Shown: positions 1 to 7,180 of the stretch, in pieces
Layout: every line of letters begins with the position of its first letter
Position numbering within the stretch: position 1 is the first letter of the stretch
Virus record (IMG/VR): IMGVR_UViG_3300033156_000150
Span: 1 to 64,000 of that record
Strand: one strand, 5' to 3'
DNA: 64,000 nt
Source: a virus
Translations under genes and position numbers: made by a program
The notes under the pieces: model-generated
Database searches by the model: none
What the model saw: the letters and a program-made list of their open reading frames with translations, nothing else
What the model was told of the DNA's origin: nothing

Positions 1-1
1 T

Positions 2-352
2 GTGTGGACGCGCAAGGATGGGCACGTCCGCACACCGCACGGTTCAGTCGTTGTTCGGGTGCCGAAGTTGTACAGGCGCAAGCAGAAGGATCCTCTGAAG
101 CTAGCTGAAATGGTCTTCAGCACACTACTCCACGAGCTCTGGCACTACATGGAGAAGGTCCTGTATCCCAACCTGCCAGTTGCCCGTGCAGACGAGAGTG
201 GGCGCAGGCCGCCTCACGATAGCAGACCCGAGGAGAGGAGGGCCTATGCGGCGGAGGCGCGACTAATGGCTTCACTCCCTCCGCAGGCCCAGGAGGCGGT
301 GTTGGAACTGGCAGTGTGGATTGAGGAAACGAACAAGTTGTACTCAAGCTGA
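2..352 (+). CDS. Putative zinc metallopeptidase (HExxH), possibly 5'-truncated
   Basis: Small protein (116 aa from a GTG at the window edge; the true start may lie outside). It carries the zincin motif HELWH at about residues 44-48, preceded by a hydrophobic helix, as in SprT-like or other short phage metallopeptidases. The catalytic Glu and the two His ligands are visible; a convincing third ligand is not. The C-terminal half is Ala/Glu-rich and helical. The next gene follows 14 bases downstream, so it belongs to the early operon. The substrate is unknown. Two other HExxH proteins occur in this window (28.0 kb and the C-terminus of the minor head protein), with no obvious similarity outside the motif. 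Confidence 0.5.
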   Translation: MWTRKDGHVRTPHGSVVVRVPKLYRRKQKDPLKLAEMVFSTLLHELWHYMEKVLYPNLPVARADESGRRPPHDSRPEERRAYAAEARLMASLPPQAQEAVLELAVWIEETNKLYSS

Positions 353-366
353 AAAGGAGATTCAAA

Positions 367-579
367 ATGAACACGTGTGCTCGCTGTGGAAATGAAGAGG
401 CAGTGTTGCATCCGATCGTTGTAGGGTGTAGCGTGTATAGGGTTTGTGTGGAGTGCTTCATGGAGATCGCCGAAGGACAAGCCGACGTGGAAAACGAGCT
501 CAGCGACCCGGAGCCCCTTGACCCGGAGGGCAGGCATTATCAAGCTCAGTATGCTTACGCTTGCGGGTACATCGACTGA
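367..579 (+). CDS. Small zinc-finger-like protein
   Basis: A 70-aa acidic protein with an AAGGAGA ribosome binding site. Four cysteines are arranged as CARC near the N-terminus and CVEC about 24 residues later, the usual spacing of a small treble-clef or zinc-ribbon knuckle. The C-terminal half is acidic and Tyr-rich. I do not recognise the family. Such small zinc proteins are common among phage early genes, often as host-takeover factors, but nothing here shows a function. Confidence 0.55.
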   Translation: MNTCARCGNEEAVLHPIVVGCSVYRVCVECFMEIAEGQADVENELSDPEPLDPEGRHYQAQYAYACGYID

Positions 580-618
580 GCTGTGGGAAACGTAATACGA
601 AAGCAGGAGGAGCAAGGA

Positions 619-1051
619 ATGAATGTTGCAAAGGCAGTCGCTAGCCTGATGGAAGGGTTGCACAAGATGGACGCTATGCTGGAAAAGGAGGTCCAGGCCT
701 TCACCAAGGTAGCGTGCAATCCCACTGGCACGCGCGGGCATCTGTGGAGCGCTGTGAAAGCTCGCATGTCTTGCCAGCAGTGTCAACAAGCTGTGGGAGG
801 AGGGGAAGAGCGGAAGGGAGATTGGTGACTTCCTTGCCAGCGCTGCTGAGCAAGCAGTGGACATGGTGCTTTCCTCCACTACGTACCTACCCAACTCGGC
901 TTCCCCAGAGTCGAGTTGCTACAGGACAGCCGAGTTCCGGGCAGAACAGTCGTACGCTAGCTTGCTGCGTAAGCTGGCGGAGACGTGGAGGAAGGTACAG
1001 GAGGGCCGGCACAGAGAACGTGTGCTGGCAGTAGTGCCGTGGATGGTGTGA
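619..1051 (+). pseudogene. Small early gene interrupted by a +1 frameshift near 760
   Basis: The start at 619 has a good AGGAGG site (the GTG at 583 does not) and gives 69 aa ending at 828. After about base 757 that frame becomes Gln/Gly/Cys-rich, while the next frame carries a protein-like helical sequence (LACLASSVNKLWEEGKSG and onwards) to the stop at 1051 with no start codon of its own. Skipping one base at about 760 joins the halves into a 143-aa, largely helical protein. Explanations are a real inactivating indel, a base-calling error, or less likely programmed +1 frameshifting; no slip motif is evident. Function unknown. Confidence 0.5.
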
Positions 1052-1426
1052 GCGGGGCCGTATAGCAGCCAGACAGCGTGGGCAGCTCGGGTGTGTTGTT
1101 GCCGGGCTGCCCGCATTGTTTGACGGGATTAGGCAAAGTTAGATCAGATACCCCAAAAGTGGGTAAGACAGGGATAGACGAGTTTTGGGGAGGGGAACAC
1201 GGGGAGCATACACGGAAGGTAGGGGAACGCAGGACATAATATACGTTGCCGGCGATCGTGGAACAGGGGCGCGACTGCCGCACTACGGGGGAAATCCTGG
1301 AAGTGGTCAGAAGGAGGCCTGCAAGCTGACTTGTCAGGGGCCAAGCTGAAGCCAATAGTGAAGCCAACAACGTGCCGCAGGGGGCTGGGAATGAGATGCG
1401 TAGAAGCCCTGGGAGGGCAGGGGGAA

Positions 1427-1534
1427 CACACGGGGCACGTAGGGCGGTAGGGGAGGAGCACACGGGGCTTGTGAGCGTATGGGGCTTGTGGGGCACACGG
1501 GGCGCAGGGGAGGAGCACAGGGGACACACGGGGC
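1427..1534 (+). repeat. G-rich short direct repeats in an 800-bp gene-free region
   Basis: Between 1052 and 1850 I see no convincing gene. The interval is strongly G-rich on the plus strand and contains four exact copies of CACACGGGGC (1427, 1459, 1494, 1525) plus variants of GGGGAGGAGCAC and GGGCGCAGGGG. Many G-runs of three or four could form G-quadruplexes. Long minus-strand open frames across it are Pro/Cys/Ser low-complexity shadows of this composition. The two early promoters lie at its right end. Confidence 0.6.
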
Positions 1535-1645
1535 GCAGGGAGGGGAGCTGGTGCGTCCCAGGGGAGGGGAGGCGGGCCCGGAGAAAAAGATGCCCCCCGG
1601 ATTTGGGGGGTGGGCACATTCCCGCTAAAATCCCGGGACCTAGGG

Positions 1646-1673
1646 TTGACTTCGATAGCGGGCATGCTATAAT
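1646..1673 (+). promoter_or_regulatory. Early promoter P1 (sigma70-like)
   Basis: TTGACT, a 16-nt spacer, then TATAAT. The spacer carries ATAGCGGGCATGC immediately before the -10 box, and AATACAAGTG follows it. The same arrangement recurs at 1777-1804 and 56543-56570. It reads rightward towards the small early genes; a perfect TCCCGGGA palindrome lies just upstream at 1631-1638. Confidence 0.8.
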
Positions 1674-1733
1674 ACAAGTGTAGGAGGGAGGGGCAATGGG
1701 AGCACAAGGAGCACTGGGAGCACACGGAAGCCC

Positions 1734-1763
1734 CTGGAAAACTTCCAGAAAATTCCAGGATTT
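1734..1763 (+). promoter_or_regulatory. Repeated TTCCAG half-sites upstream of P2 (putative operator)
   Basis: CTGGAA at 1734 and TTCCAG at 1743 form an inverted repeat, followed by TTCCAGGATTT at 1753-1763, ending 13 bases before the P2 -35 box. The same TTCCAGGATTT element, there as one arm of a perfect palindrome, sits just upstream of the third early promoter at 56.5 kb. This suggests a shared regulator; which protein binds is unknown. Confidence 0.5.
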
Positions 1764-1776
1764 CCCAGATTTGGGG

Positions 1777-1804
1777 TTGACTCCCATAGCAAGCGTGCTA
1801 TAAT
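1777..1804 (+). promoter_or_regulatory. Early promoter P2 (sigma70-like)
   Basis: TTGACT, 16-nt spacer containing ATAGC and ending GTGC, then TATAAT followed by ACAAGTGTAAGG. Nearly identical to P1, 131 bp upstream. It lies 47 bases ahead of the gene starting at 1851 and is the likely driver of the genes from 1851 to about 5.4 kb. Confidence 0.85.
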
Positions 1805-1850
1805 ACAAGTGTAAGGAAAAGGAAAGCACACAAGCAAAAGGAGATCAACA

Positions 1851-2051
1851 ATGGCTACCACCAAGACGCACGCAACAGGCCACCAGCCCTACGAGGGAGG
1901 CCCGCCCAGGGCTCGCTACCTTGGATGGGACGAACGCGAGGGGGCTTGGAAGTTCCTGGACCTGGAGACCGGTGAGGAGTTCCACGCCGACATCTACGCC
2001 GTCACGCCCGGTCACTATCACATCTCGCGCAAGGTTTACCGCAAGGGCTAG
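1851..2051 (+). CDS. Small hypothetical early protein
   Basis: First gene after promoter P2, with an AAAGGAGA site. The 66-aa product is basic at the N-terminus, with aromatic residues and short beta-strand-like segments (ARYLGWDEREGAWKFLDLE) resembling small beta-barrel proteins. I do not recognise a family. Its position directly after the strong early promoter suggests high early expression. Confidence 0.6.
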   Translation: MATTKTHATGHQPYEGGPPRARYLGWDEREGAWKFLDLETGEEFHADIYAVTPGHYHISRKVYRKG

Positions 2052-2083
2052 CCGGTGGAGGACAAGCAAAAAGGGCACGCACG

Positions 2084-2299
2084 ATGAAGGCCATGGAGAT
2101 TTACAGGGAGTTGTCAAAGGAAGTTAGTTGGGCTCAGAAGCCTAGGAAGGTCCGCATGGCAGCGGCCCGCTACTATGCAGGGGTGGACAGCGTTGAGGAC
2201 TTGCAGGCTTGGGCTGAGCCCCAGGTCATCAGGGAGGGAGTAATGCTCCCCCCGGTTCTGAGCAAGGATGAAGTACGGGAGATCATCCGTTGGAGGTGA
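2084..2299 (+). CDS. Small hypothetical early protein
   Basis: A 71-aa, mainly helical protein starting MKAMEIYREL and ending EVREIIRWR. No catalytic or metal-binding motif is visible. It lies in the early operon with about 30 bases on either side. Function unknown. Confidence 0.55.
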   Translation: MKAMEIYRELSKEVSWAQKPRKVRMAAARYYAGVDSVEDLQAWAEPQVIREGVMLPPVLSKDEVREIIRWR

Positions 2300-2338
2300 A
2301 CTGCAACCCAAACCCCAGTTACACTAGGAGGACAGGAA

Positions 2339-2635
2339 ATGAACGCCAACGAAAAGAAGTGGTACAAGACGCGGCTGAAGGCTGCCCTGGAGAACGGGAC
2401 CGAGGTGCTGGAGAACATGAGGGACACGTTCCGGCGAGCAGCCGAGGAGATGGACCGCTACTTGCGGGACTACCAGCGGGCAGTGGAGGGGAAGGAAAGC
2501 ATGGCTGCTCCTGAGGACGTGCTGAGCTGGGCAGTGAACCATGCGGCCAGCAACGTGCTGGGGGGCTGCCGGCTGGATCTGGCGGTCGACACGGCAGCTA
2601 AGATCGCTGACGCTCGTGCTCACATTGAGGAGTGA
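2339..2635 (+). CDS. Helical hypothetical early protein
   Basis: A 98-aa protein with an AGGAGG site. Residues 1-55 are highly charged and predicted to be a long helix (KKWYKTRLKAALENGTEV and onwards); the rest is a shorter helical segment. No motif is recognised. The next gene starts 7 bases after the stop. Confidence 0.6.
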   Translation: MNANEKKWYKTRLKAALENGTEVLENMRDTFRRAAEEMDRYLRDYQRAVEGKESMAAPEDVLSWAVNHAASNVLGGCRLDLAVDTAAKIADARAHIEE

Positions 2636-2641
2636 TGGACG

Positions 2642-2893
2642 ATGCGACGGCAGTTCGTAATTCGTAGCAAGCACCATCACAAGCAAGCCACTGTGCGAGC
2701 AGTGGTTCTGGAGGAGGGGCCGGATTACGTGAAGATCCGAATTACCCCAGCCCAAGACCGGCGGTTGCGGGAATTGTTCTGCGGTTACCATTGCTACTGC
2801 CAGTGTGGCAACGACTACGAGAGGACCCCACAGGCAGCCCCCGACGGCCGCCAACTGATTCTGGTTTTTGGAGAGGAAGGAGAACTGAAATGA
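2642..2893 (+). CDS. Small hypothetical protein with CxC/CxCG cysteine cluster
   Basis: An 83-aa basic protein with a central CGYHCYCQCG cluster that could bind a metal. The N-terminus is basic with a HHH tract (RSKHHHKQATV). Its stop overlaps the next start (ATGA). No family is recognised; a nucleic-acid or metal-binding role is only a guess. Confidence 0.5.
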   Translation: MRRQFVIRSKHHHKQATVRAVVLEEGPDYVKIRITPAQDRRLRELFCGYHCYCQCGNDYERTPQAAPDGRQLILVFGEEGELK

Positions 2894-3126
2894 AGGCCAA
2901 AGAGATTGAAGTTGGCGGGACGTACCTGGCAAAGGTCAGCGGTAGGCTCACTATCGTGCGCGTGAACCGCATTGAGCCACACTACGACTTCCTGACCGGT
3001 CGTCCCAAGACTATGTATTGTGTCACCAACTTGCGGACCGGGCGGCGGACGACGTTCCACAGTCCGTCGAAGTTTCGGGCCCGCGCCGAGAAGAAGGAGG
3101 ATGGGAAATGGCACGTCGTTGGGTAA
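2890..3126 (+). CDS. Small beta-rich hypothetical protein
   Basis: The start at 2890 is chosen because GGAAGGAG precedes it and it overlaps the previous stop. The 78-aa product has an alternating pattern (EVGGTYLAKVSGRLTIVRVN) typical of a small KOW/SH3-like beta-barrel, with a basic C-terminus. A nucleic-acid-binding role is plausible but unproven. Confidence 0.55.
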   Translation: MKAKEIEVGGTYLAKVSGRLTIVRVNRIEPHYDFLTGRPKTMYCVTNLRTGRRTTFHSPSKFRARAEKKEDGKWHVVG

Positions 3127-3533
3127 CTTTCAGTTGCGGACATGAAGCCGAGCTTCGTGTTTGTGGTCCTCATCGGGAAAGGGAGAGGAAGATTGAGTGG
3201 GCAGAGACACAAGGGCTCTGCCCGGATTGCTACCGCAAGATGAAAGAAGCCGAAAAGCAAGAAGAGACCAAAGAGTGTCGCGTTCGCGTTGCGGCTGGCG
3301 AGCGCGATGGTATTTCCTTCGAGCTCTATATGCTATCGACCGGATGCGAGTTGGTGGCTCTGCCAGCAAATCGGCCTGCCCAGTCCAAGTTGTTGACAGA
3401 TCGCCAAGCCGAGGCTGTCATTGCTGGGCTCCGTGCCAAGGGCGCATCGTTCATCCAAGATGATTGGACTACGGCTCAAGAGTTGCGGGCAAGGCTTTGT
3501 TCGACTCAACCTCACGGGGAGGAAGGAAGATGA
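3108..3533 (+). CDS. Zinc-ribbon-like hypothetical protein
   Basis: A 141-aa protein started at 3108, where AGGAGG lies upstream; it overlaps the preceding gene. The N-terminal third has FSCGHE, CGPH and CPDC, a cysteine/histidine arrangement like a small zinc ribbon. Residues 60-130 form a mixed alpha/beta region with LTDRQAEAVIAGLRAKG. The next gene overlaps by 4 bases. Function unknown. Confidence 0.55.
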   Translation: MARRWVTFSCGHEAELRVCGPHRERERKIEWAETQGLCPDCYRKMKEAEKQEETKECRVRVAAGERDGISFELYMLSTGCELVALPANRPAQSKLLTDRQAEAVIAGLRAKGASFIQDDWTTAQELRARLCSTQPHGEEGR

Positions 3534-3766
3534 AGTTCTACACGGTGGGAAAGGAGCCGGACGAAAAACTGTTTTCAACCCTGCGTGGGTTGAAGGCATA
3601 CCTCAAAGAGCACCCGGAGGAGGAGGGTGCTTACCTCTGGTGGTACTACAGGGATGAACTGGTGGAGTGCCGGTTCATTTCCCGGGATGACATACTCAAG
3701 GGCAAGGGAACCCGACGCAGCAAGGGATGCACAGCCCAATGGGCTGCGTCGAGGGGGCAGTTGTGA
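3530..3766 (+). CDS. Small hypothetical protein
   Basis: A 78-aa product started at 3530 (AGGAAGG upstream, ATGA overlap with the previous stop). It has an aromatic-rich centre (GAYLWWYYRDELVECRF) and a basic C-terminus. The last 50 bases hold an 8-bp inverted repeat (GACGCAGC/GCTGCGTC, 3713-3749) without a T-run. No family is recognised. Confidence 0.5.
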   Translation: MKFYTVGKEPDEKLFSTLRGLKAYLKEHPEEEGAYLWWYYRDELVECRFISRDDILKGKGTRRSKGCTAQWAASRGQL

Positions 3767-3845
3767 GAGGTAGAGTGAATGAATACTGATCCACCCGCGC
3801 TGGAAAACTGAGTAGCCGCGTTGCGCAGGAAAGAGGAGAAACCAA

Positions 3846-4064
3846 ATGGAACCGTATGAGTTGAAAGTCAGGCGCGTTGACAACAACCGTCGTCTCCCCG
3901 AACTGTACTGGGCTTGGTATGGGGAGCCGGGGGAGGATGACATACGGGAAGCCCTGGAAGCGATTGCCAAGGAAGCGAAGATTCCCGTTCGATGGGAGTT
4001 GGAATCCCCGGTTGGACACATTGTCGATGGTGGTGTTTTTACACCCGAGGATGTGAGGAGCTAA
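3846..4064 (+). CDS. Small hypothetical early protein
   Basis: A 72-aa protein with an AGAGGAGA site. The N-terminal half is basic; the centre holds YWAWYGEPGEDDIREALE and an amphipathic helix. The 79 bases before it contain nothing recognisable. Function unknown. Confidence 0.55.
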   Translation: MEPYELKVRRVDNNRRLPELYWAWYGEPGEDDIREALEAIAKEAKIPVRWELESPVGHIVDGGVFTPEDVRS

Positions 4065-4067
4065 GAG

Positions 4068-4397
4068 ATGAAGGAGCAAGTGAAAAAAGCAAGCAAGTTC
4101 TGGCTGGGATGGGGAAGCCCAGAGCCCCACATGTTCCAGTGCTTTATGGTACTGGAAGACAACAAGGTGGCGGTCGTTGGACCGCTGGGAACAACGCTCA
4201 CTTATCGCTGGCTCCGAAACATCAAAGCAGCCAGGGAGGAGTGGAAGCAAGCACTGGCCAGAGGCTGGAGGCGCCTAGCCGATAGCGAGGTGCCCTACTG
4301 GGCGCCGAAGCAAGCCGAGGAAGAGGCAGTCCGCCTCTTGGAGGCTGAGCAAGAACGACTGGCGGCTGGGTGGGAGCATACTGATTTGGAACCTTGA
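4068..4397 (+). CDS. Hypothetical early protein with coiled-coil C-terminus
   Basis: A 109-aa protein. Residues 10-45 are beta-rich with aromatic residues (WLGWGSPEPHMFQCFMVLED); residues 50-105 are a long charged helix (KQAEEEAVRLLEAEQERLA). It starts 4 bases after the previous stop. No family is recognised. Confidence 0.55.
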   Translation: MKEQVKKASKFWLGWGSPEPHMFQCFMVLEDNKVAVVGPLGTTLTYRWLRNIKAAREEWKQALARGWRRLADSEVPYWAPKQAEEEAVRLLEAEQERLAAGWEHTDLEP

Positions 4398-4486
4398 GCA
4401 GGAAAGGAGACAATCCGGGTTGACGGTTACCGATGGCACTTTCGCACAGATGAGCGCCAAACTACATGGGAAAAAGGAGAACTAAA

Positions 4487-4969
4487 ATGAGTTGGTTGCC
4501 CGAATTGCCAAGTCCTGGAGAGGAATGGGGGGCAATTGTTATTCCGGTGCGGCGGGGTAAGATTGTTGAGGAATGGGAAGGGGACTACCAACGCGGTCCT
4601 AACGATGACGGACATCGTTGGGGCATGTTCGAAGCCCTGTTTGCCCCTCCGCAGTTTGAGGATGTGCTGGACCAGGCAGTTCTCTGGTGCGAAGCTGCTG
4701 AGCGTTGTTTGCCTCAGGGATGGAGCTGGGGCAGGTATGTTTGCGACGTCCTTGAAGCGTTCGAGGACGACGACGTCCCTCCAGAGGTGCAGAAAAACTT
4801 GGAGCGCCTGAAGAAACTGGTACGCTCCAGGTTTGCAAAGCTCGAATTCAAGGAAGAGGAGGGGGAGCCGGGAAGGGATTGGGTGGTTGTCCCCGATAGG
4901 GCGAAGTGGTTTCCAATGGATGAACCACCCTCCTTGCAGGAGTTCGCTACTTGTGGAGGGGTGAAGTAA
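4487..4969 (+). CDS. Acidic hypothetical early protein
   Basis: The start at 4487 is preferred over 4466 because AAAAAGGAGAACT is ideally spaced. The 160-aa product is strongly acidic and Trp-rich, with helices around residues 50-80 and 95-120 (VQKNLERLKKLVRSRFAKLE). Acidic early proteins of this size are often DNA mimics or host-takeover factors, but no known family is recognised. Confidence 0.6.
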   Translation: MSWLPELPSPGEEWGAIVIPVRRGKIVEEWEGDYQRGPNDDGHRWGMFEALFAPPQFEDVLDQAVLWCEAAERCLPQGWSWGRYVCDVLEAFEDDDVPPEVQKNLERLKKLVRSRFAKLEFKEEEGEPGRDWVVVPDRAKWFPMDEPPSLQEFATCGGVK

Positions 4970-5005
4970 TGCCCGTAAGGATTTCACCAGAAAAGGAGAA
5001 GCGAA

Positions 5006-5464
5006 ATGAGCTCGATGCTTGAAGCAAGAGTGGTTGCTCAAAACAGAGCCAACGCGGTTGCGGCGGCTGCTTATTCCAAGCTAGCGGTTGCCCTCCGCCC
5101 TTTCATTGGGAAGCCGGTGATCAAGCGCGATGGATCGCTACGGCATTGTGTGTCCAAAGCGCTGCCGGAGCTTCCAAACACGCCAGAGCTGCGTGTTGTG
5201 TTCCGGCATAGTTGGACTAAGCTCACATGGAAGGTAATTTCGTCACAACCCGCTGGAGATGTGTGGGTGTATATGCACGCCTACGTGGTTGTGGCAGAGC
5301 TGGACGAGGAGGGGAAGCTGGAAAGGATTGTGCCTCCTCCGAAGTACCGAACCGATTACAAAGTTGAGGAGGTACAGAAACTTCGAGAGCAGTGCAAGAA
5401 GGTTCGTGCCCAGCTCGAGGAGCTGAGGGATGCCCTTGAGCCGTTTGGGGAATACGATTACTGA
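5006..5464 (+). CDS. Hypothetical protein with C-terminal coiled coil
   Basis: A 152-aa protein with an AAAAGGAGA site. The N-terminal part is Ala-rich and helical, the middle (about 55-100) is beta-rich, and the last 40 residues form a coiled coil (VQKLREQCKKVRAQLEELRD). It is the last gene before the promoter-like sequence at 5.49 kb. Function unknown. Confidence 0.6.
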   Translation: MSSMLEARVVAQNRANAVAAAAYSKLAVALRPFIGKPVIKRDGSLRHCVSKALPELPNTPELRVVFRHSWTKLTWKVISSQPAGDVWVYMHAYVVVAELDEEGKLERIVPPPKYRTDYKVEEVQKLREQCKKVRAQLEELRDALEPFGEYDY

Positions 5465-5491
5465 GCGATCTATTTTCGTCTGTGTGGTTCG

Positions 5492-5497
5492 TATAAT
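5492..5497 (+). promoter_or_regulatory. Probable promoter P4 (-10 box only clear)
   Basis: TATAATACAAG is identical to the -10 and initiation region of P1 and P2, 26 bases ahead of the clamp-like gene. The sequence at the -35 distance (CTATTT) is weak, so activity may be lower or need an activator. Confidence 0.45.
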
Positions 5498-5522
5498 ACA
5501 AGCGAGTTGAAGGAGAACGGAC

Positions 5523-6134
5523 ATGTTTATCCCGTCATGTGTGTTGTTTGCTGGTCTGCCTGATCTATGCAAGTTTGCTCCCCCCTACGCGACTGGCGGT
5601 GTGAGGGTGGAGCGCGAGGGAAAGGAGAAGGCTTGCGCTGTCGCTACTGATGGGGCTGCGCTGGTGAAGGTAGAGTGGGAAGACGGCAAGTGGCAGGACC
5701 GTTTTCCAGATGTCGGCGTCTCGTCCCAGCCGCGAGAGGGTTTTGCCACGACGGTTCCTCAGTTGGTGTGGGAGAATGTGGGGGAAGCGTTCCCTGATGA
5801 TTACACGAATCCAGCTATGGGCAATGCACTGCTGAGCGAGGAGTCTAACGACAAGATTGTGTTTGCATGCACAGATGGAAAGACTACCACTGTCGTGACG
5901 TCCTCAGCAGTGGGTGGTAAGTATCCCGACTGGCGTAAAGTCGTGACTGATGCTGGTAAGGGAAAGCGGGTTAAGGTCAACACCGACCGTCTGATGCGTG
6001 TTTTGGAAATCGTTTCCAAGCTGAGTGGACCGACCGTCAGCTTGGTGATGCCGGAGGAGGAGGGAAAGCCGATTGTGATAGAGGCCGAGTATAATGGCAC
6101 TGCCACAACGGCTCTTGTCATGCCTTGCGAGTGA
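5523..6134 (+). CDS. Sliding-clamp-like protein (DnaN/PCNA-fold), short form
   Basis: A 203-aa protein with hallmarks of DNA sliding clamps: ATDGAALVKVEW near residue 42 (compare ATDGHRL in DnaN), YPDWRKVV around residue 137 (compare FPDYRRV), VNTDRLMRVLEIVSKL, and a C-terminus ending ALVMPCE like the terminal MPM-type motif of beta clamps. A bacterial clamp has about 370 residues in three domains; 203 residues fits the two-domain size of PCNA or T4 gp45, so it would probably act as a trimer. It would tether a polymerase. The polymerase itself is not in this window. Confidence 0.6.
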   Translation: MFIPSCVLFAGLPDLCKFAPPYATGGVRVEREGKEKACAVATDGAALVKVEWEDGKWQDRFPDVGVSSQPREGFATTVPQLVWENVGEAFPDDYTNPAMGNALLSEESNDKIVFACTDGKTTTVVTSSAVGGKYPDWRKVVTDAGKGKRVKVNTDRLMRVLEIVSKLSGPTVSLVMPEEEGKPIVIEAEYNGTATTALVMPCE

Positions 6135-6142
6135 GGGGCAAT

Positions 6143-6340
6143 ATGGAAAACGACGCTAGGGTAGCAAAGTGCTACGAAGAGGGTAAAAAGGCTTGGATGG
6201 AAGGTAAGTCCATGGAGGAGTGTCCTTACCCGCACCGGCGAGGATTCAATTCTCCCCGCTACGCTTGGTTGTCGGGTTGGTTGGATGCGAAGTACGCTAG
6301 GTTGCTTGGAGGAAAGGACAATGAAAAAAGTGACGGTTGA
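6143..6340 (+). CDS. RMF/CrpP-like small protein
   Basis: The start at 6143 is used (GAGGGGCA upstream); the ORF could extend to a TTG at 6125. The 65-aa product matches the pattern of ribosome modulation factor: GKKAWMEGKSMEECPYP followed by R..W..GW..A. In bacteria RMF dimerises 70S ribosomes; phage and plasmid relatives exist. Whether this one touches ribosomes is inference. It sits between the clamp and another small gene that overlaps it by 20 bases. Confidence 0.6.
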   Translation: MENDARVAKCYEEGKKAWMEGKSMEECPYPHRRGFNSPRYAWLSGWLDAKYARLLGGKDNEKSDG

Positions 6341-6566
6341 ATTCGCCGGAGGGGAGGTATTTAAGGTGGCTCCCCTAGTCGCGTTGGGCATCATTCCCAA
6401 GCCCTATGCATTGCCTCTTACTGGTAAGGAGCGATTTGCTGCTCATGGGTTGGAAGGGAAGTTTGCAGTGGAGGTTGATGAGGGACTGGCTGAAATCATA
6501 GTCAAGAAGCTAGGCAAGTATCGGAGCAGAATCGTTCGACACAAAAGCAAAGGAGGCAAGGTATGA
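6321..6566 (+). CDS. Small hypothetical protein
   Basis: An 81-aa protein begun at the ATG with GGAGGAAAGGAC upstream, overlapping the RMF-like gene. It has a beta-rich N-terminus (KKVTVEFAGGEVFKVAPL) and a basic tail. The next gene overlaps by 4 bases. Function unknown. Confidence 0.55.
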   Translation: MKKVTVEFAGGEVFKVAPLVALGIIPKPYALPLTGKERFAAHGLEGKFAVEVDEGLAEIIVKKLGKYRSRIVRHKSKGGKV

Positions 6567-7087
6567 TTTACAGACAGAATCCTGCTCTACCGCCTCGGGC
6601 TAAGAGCGAAGCATTGCTGGCTGCCGAAGTTTGTTGCGAAGCAGTCATCCGGCAGTTGTCTAGGTGTTCTTTGTTCCACCGAAAACTAGCTGAGCATCTG
6701 CTCGATGTGTCGTCGGAGACAAGGCTGCTGAAGGAGGTCCGGGGGCGTGCAAATGGGTATGCAGAGTTGTTCAGTAAGGCTGGTATAGAGGTCGCCAATG
6801 TTGGGAGCGGTCGTAGGAACGCTGAGGATCGCGGTGGGTGTGTTGCTTTCGCTTTGGAACCCTGGGAGCGTTCGTTCCGTCGAGTGCTAAGGAATGAGCC
6901 AGGGGAAGGGCCAGCAGATTCGGAGTGGTTGGCGCTGTGGAATTGTGCCCATCCTCAATGGGCATCCTTGTTTGATACCCTTGTTAACTGGAACGACGAG
7001 TGGGGGCCGTGCATTCTGACTAACCACTGGAACTATGCTATGAGTAAGGACAGCGGCATGGGAATGGAAGGCTTAGATGAAGATTAG
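6563..7087 (+). CDS. Hypothetical protein
   Basis: A 174-aa protein with a helical N-terminal half and a Trp-rich C-terminal half (SEWLALWNCAHPQWASLF). No motif is recognised. A 93-bp gap follows, holding a short inverted repeat (GTGTG/CACAC) and then the UDP-glucose dehydrogenase gene. Confidence 0.55.
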   Translation: MIYRQNPALPPRAKSEALLAAEVCCEAVIRQLSRCSLFHRKLAEHLLDVSSETRLLKEVRGRANGYAELFSKAGIEVANVGSGRRNAEDRGGCVAFALEPWERSFRRVLRNEPGEGPADSEWLALWNCAHPQWASLFDTLVNWNDEWGPCILTNHWNYAMSKDSGMGMEGLDED

Positions 7088-7180
7088 GAAGGGGAGGCGA
7101 TGTGTGCATCGACACACTTATAACGCAGCGGTTAAGCCGAGTTCAGTGGGACATGGTCTGTTTTTACAAGGAGAGTAAGC

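Noticed and set aside
1372-1683. Plus-strand ORF of 103 aa
   Set aside because: It consists of Gly/Arg/Glu repeats from the G-rich repeats and runs across promoter P1.
957-1829. Minus-strand ORF of 290 aa
   Set aside because: It is Pro/Ser/Cys low-complexity sequence created by the G-rich plus strand; it has no ribosome binding site and no motif.
2324-2932. Minus-strand ORF of 202 aa
   Set aside because: Shadow of two plus-strand genes with good starts and overlaps.
4413-4489. Possible 25-aa peptide ahead of the 4487 gene
   Set aside because: The frame is protein-like and ends in ATGA overlap, but the only start would be ATC, so I did not list it.
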